Source: Solobacterium sp.
Lineage (GTDB): Bacteria; Bacillota_I; Bacilli_A; Erysipelotrichales; Erysipelotrichaceae
Assembly (NCBI GenBank): GCA_017419465.1
Contig: JAFOLE010000307.1
Coordinates: 1 to 7,557 of the forward strand
Direction of reading: 5' to 3'
DNA length: 7,557 nucleotides
How positions within the stretch are numbered: position 1 is the first letter of the stretch; each line of letters begins with the position of its first letter. The notes under the pieces were generated by a model. The model saw only the letters and a program-made list of their open reading frames with translations, was not told where the DNA came from and searched no databases. Positions 6,104 through 7,557 of this stretch are shown in pieces. The translations under genes were made by a program, and so were the position numbers.

Positions 6104-7342
6104 TTATGCGGATTTCCGATGACTGCGCAGCTTTGCGGCAGCTTTCAGAAGATGCGGATAGACTTTGCTGAAGAGCGCGTAAACAAACGGATCAAGAATG
6201 ATATTGAATTCTCCGATCATCTCTTCGACATCGACCGGCCACGCGCTCTTGAACTGTGTCAGCCCGTCATCCAGTGTGCCTTCGACGCCGCCGAAACTGC
6301 AGTAAGGAATTCCGAGTTCTGCACAGCGCTGAATGCATTTTGCATACAGCCAGTAATTTGCCCGTACACGCATGTAATTCGTATTGTTTCCCATATAGAA
6401 GAACTCCATACGTTTATCGTTATAGCAGACCATTTTTCCGCAGAGCGCCACTTCACTGACACCTTCCGCTTCCCGGGACTCTCTTACACGTTTCAGTTCG
6501 GCATTATCATTTTCAATCTGTTTGGTAAGCCGGGCAGTTTCCTTCTTGGAAGAAGCCTGTTCCAGCTGCTTTTCCGCATCGGCAAGATCCTGTTTGAGAC
6601 GTGCTTCTTCATGATCGAAATTGAGTTTGGCGACCATGATCATGCAGTGATCTCCGTATACCTCTGCCATATGGCGGAAATAGGACTCATTCCGCAGTGC
6701 GATCCCCTGCCGCGTTTCCGTAAAATGCAGCGCGGTTCTGAGATCAGGAATGTACTGTGGCCCTTCAAACAGTTCCGCCCCCCGCTTCTCCGCTGTGCGG
6801 ATCGATTGTCTTGTGTTCTTGATCAGCCGATCCTGCCAGTTTTCATCCACTGACATGATGATATTGAAACGAGGCTGGGTGGAATCTTCAATGCGCGTCG
6901 TGAAACCGCGGTGCTCGGCACCGTACTCCTTCAGAAGCGAGATCACGTCCTCATTCATTGCCGGATGCGGCTGGTCTTTCTCATGAATGTCGTATTTGCG
7001 GTACAGCACATACGGGTCAAACCGGATCACCATCGCGTGATACGTTTTCGCAAGTGCCTTCAGCTCATCCAGCATGAAGATCACCAGCTGCCGGTTATGC
7101 CAGTCCATGACCGGTCCGCGCGGTATATAGAACATTGTCTTTCCGGCAATTACCGGACGGATAAGCACCAGAGCGGATGCGACAATCTTACCGTCTTCGG
7201 TAACGCTGGTTCGAATGGATTTCCATGTATCTTCTTTGATCCGTGCCCATTCACTGCACTGAAACAGTGTATTCTGATCACTGTTGATCACAAACTCGTT
7301 CAGTGCATCCGGATCGGTTTCTGTATGAAAGATATAACTCAT
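6104..7342 (-). CDS. FemAB/MurM-type peptidoglycan branching aminoacyltransferase (copy 2)
   Basis: This 412-residue protein is a second FemABX-family member, clearly diverged from the convergent copy. It shows FYIPRGPVMDW (71-81), VIRFDP (105-110), IKNTRQSIRTAEKRG (174-188), YCSFGGVEG (347-355), and LTQFKSAWP (361-369) followed by IGEFN. The helical arm (about 243-295) is a strongly charged coiled coil and is longer and more regular than that of copy 1. This arm shape recalls MurM and FemA, which use it near the tRNA or substrate. No membrane helix is present, and the C-terminus is basic (KLRSHRKSA). Known pairs such as MurM/MurN or FemA/FemB add successive residues, so two copies may divide the work of building one bridge. 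The start follows GGAGGG at 7351-7346 and overlaps the stop codon of the upstream gene. The substrate is unknown. Confidence 0.9.
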   Translation of the reverse strand: MSYIFHTETDPDALNEFVINSDQNTLFQCSEWARIKEDTWKSIRTSVTEDGKIVASALVLIRPVIAGKTMFYIPRGPVMDWHNRQLVIFMLDELKALAKTYHAMVIRFDPYVLYRKYDIHEKDQPHPAMNEDVISLLKEYGAEHRGFTTRIEDSTQPRFNIIMSVDENWQDRLIKNTRQSIRTAEKRGAELFEGPQYIPDLRTALHFTETRQGIALRNESYFRHMAEVYGDHCMIMVAKLNFDHEEARLKQDLADAEKQLEQASSKKETARLTKQIENDNAELKRVRESREAEGVSEVALCGKMVCYNDKRMEFFYMGNNTNYMRVRANYWLYAKCIQRCAELGIPYCSFGGVEGTLDDGLTQFKSAWPVDVEEMIGEFNIILDPFVYALFSKVYPHLLKAAAKLRSHRKSA

Positions 7343-7557
7343 TTTCCCTCCGCACAGTCTGTGGCTGTGCCGTTCTTATCGGATTCGGTGATTCCGCAGT
7401 CCTCTAAAACATGCAGAATCAGATCTGCGGTATGATCCGCCGCAAGCAGTTTATAGGTATGACGTGCAAGCCCAAGCGGCAGGACAAACTGTTCTGACAC
7501 AATCGAATCCAGAAAGGATACTGCCGCATAGATTTCTCCAGGGATACTGTCGGAATT
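7339..7557 (-). CDS. C-terminal end of an unrecognised protein (partial)
   Basis: The minus strand is open from the window edge to a TGA at 7341-7339, giving the last 72 residues of a gene that starts outside the window. The segment is helical-looking (IYAAVSFLDSIVSEQF, LARHTYKLLAADH, ADLILHVLEDCGI) with a polar tail. I do not recognise the family. Three things support it as real: the frame stays open to the edge, it overlaps the next start codon by ATGA exactly as in a tight operon, and its base use resembles its neighbours. It is therefore probably cotranscribed with FemAB copy 2 and may share a cell-wall or related role, but that is a guess from position only. Confidence 0.7.
   Translation of the reverse strand, partial: NSDSIPGEIYAAVSFLDSIVSEQFVLPLGLARHTYKLLAADHTADLILHVLEDCGITESDKNGTATDCAEGK
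7346..7370 (-). promoter_or_regulatory. ribosome binding site of FemAB copy 2 with adjoining hairpin
   Basis: On the minus strand GGAGGG (7351-7346) sits 3 nt before the ATG, a short spacing. Directly upstream, GCACAG (7370-7365) and CTGTGC (7357-7352) form a perfect 6-bp hairpin with a 7-nt loop, placed in the last codons of the preceding gene. It could pace ribosomes before reinitiation at the ATGA overlap, or be chance. Confidence 0.45.

Noticed and set aside
6119..6853. A 244-codon plus-strand open frame opposite FemAB copy 2.
   Set aside because: It is a shadow of a conserved gene, is rich in His, Phe and Cys without pattern, and has no recognisable motif.
1..7557. CRISPR arrays, tRNA or rRNA genes.
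   Set aside because: No regularly spaced repeats and no tRNA-like cloverleaf or rRNA core sequence were seen on either strand when reading through the window.

Overview
The window looks like a chromosomal stretch from a low- to mid-GC Gram-positive bacterium (Bacillota). The protein style, the strong AAGGAG-type ribosome binding sites, and two FemA/MurM-like peptidoglycan branching enzymes next to gltX suggest a gut-type member, possibly Erysipelotrichia. That placement is an inference from protein style only and could be wrong at class level.

Layout from left to right. (1) About 95-1180, plus strand: the C-terminal part of a large serine recombinase. It has lost its catalytic N-terminal domain and any usable start codon, so it is the remnant of a mobile element. 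Two short direct repeats lie right at its broken 5' edge. (2) 1117-1184: two back-to-back hairpin terminators, one facing each way, that close the recombinase remnant and the minus-strand operon. (3) 1193-3163, minus strand: a two-gene unit made of a 59-residue small protein with a double-glycine-type N-terminus and a membrane-anchored RsbU/SpoIIE-type PP2C phosphatase. The small gene ends 9 nt before the phosphatase start and in the same frame. (4) 3164-3389: a divergent intergenic region with a good sigma-A-type promoter for gltX and an inverted repeat near a possible minus-strand start site. (5) 3390-6079, plus strand: gltX (glutamyl-tRNA synthetase) and a FemAB-family aminoacyltransferase, joined by a 4-nt ATGA overlap and ended by a hairpin terminator. 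(6) 6104-7557, minus strand: a second FemAB-family paralogue, converging on the first over the same bidirectional terminator. It is joined by another ATGA overlap to an upstream gene of which only the last 72 residues lie in the window.

How the parts may work together. GltX charges tRNA, and FemAB-family enzymes use charged tRNA to add amino acids to the stem peptide of peptidoglycan precursors, so the right half is a translation/cell-wall neighbourhood with two branching enzymes. The left operon is a signalling unit: an extracytoplasmic sensor drives a serine/threonine phosphatase that would normally act on an anti-sigma antagonist. No such partner lies in the window. The least explained and most interesting element is the small double-glycine protein encoded just upstream of that sensor phosphatase.
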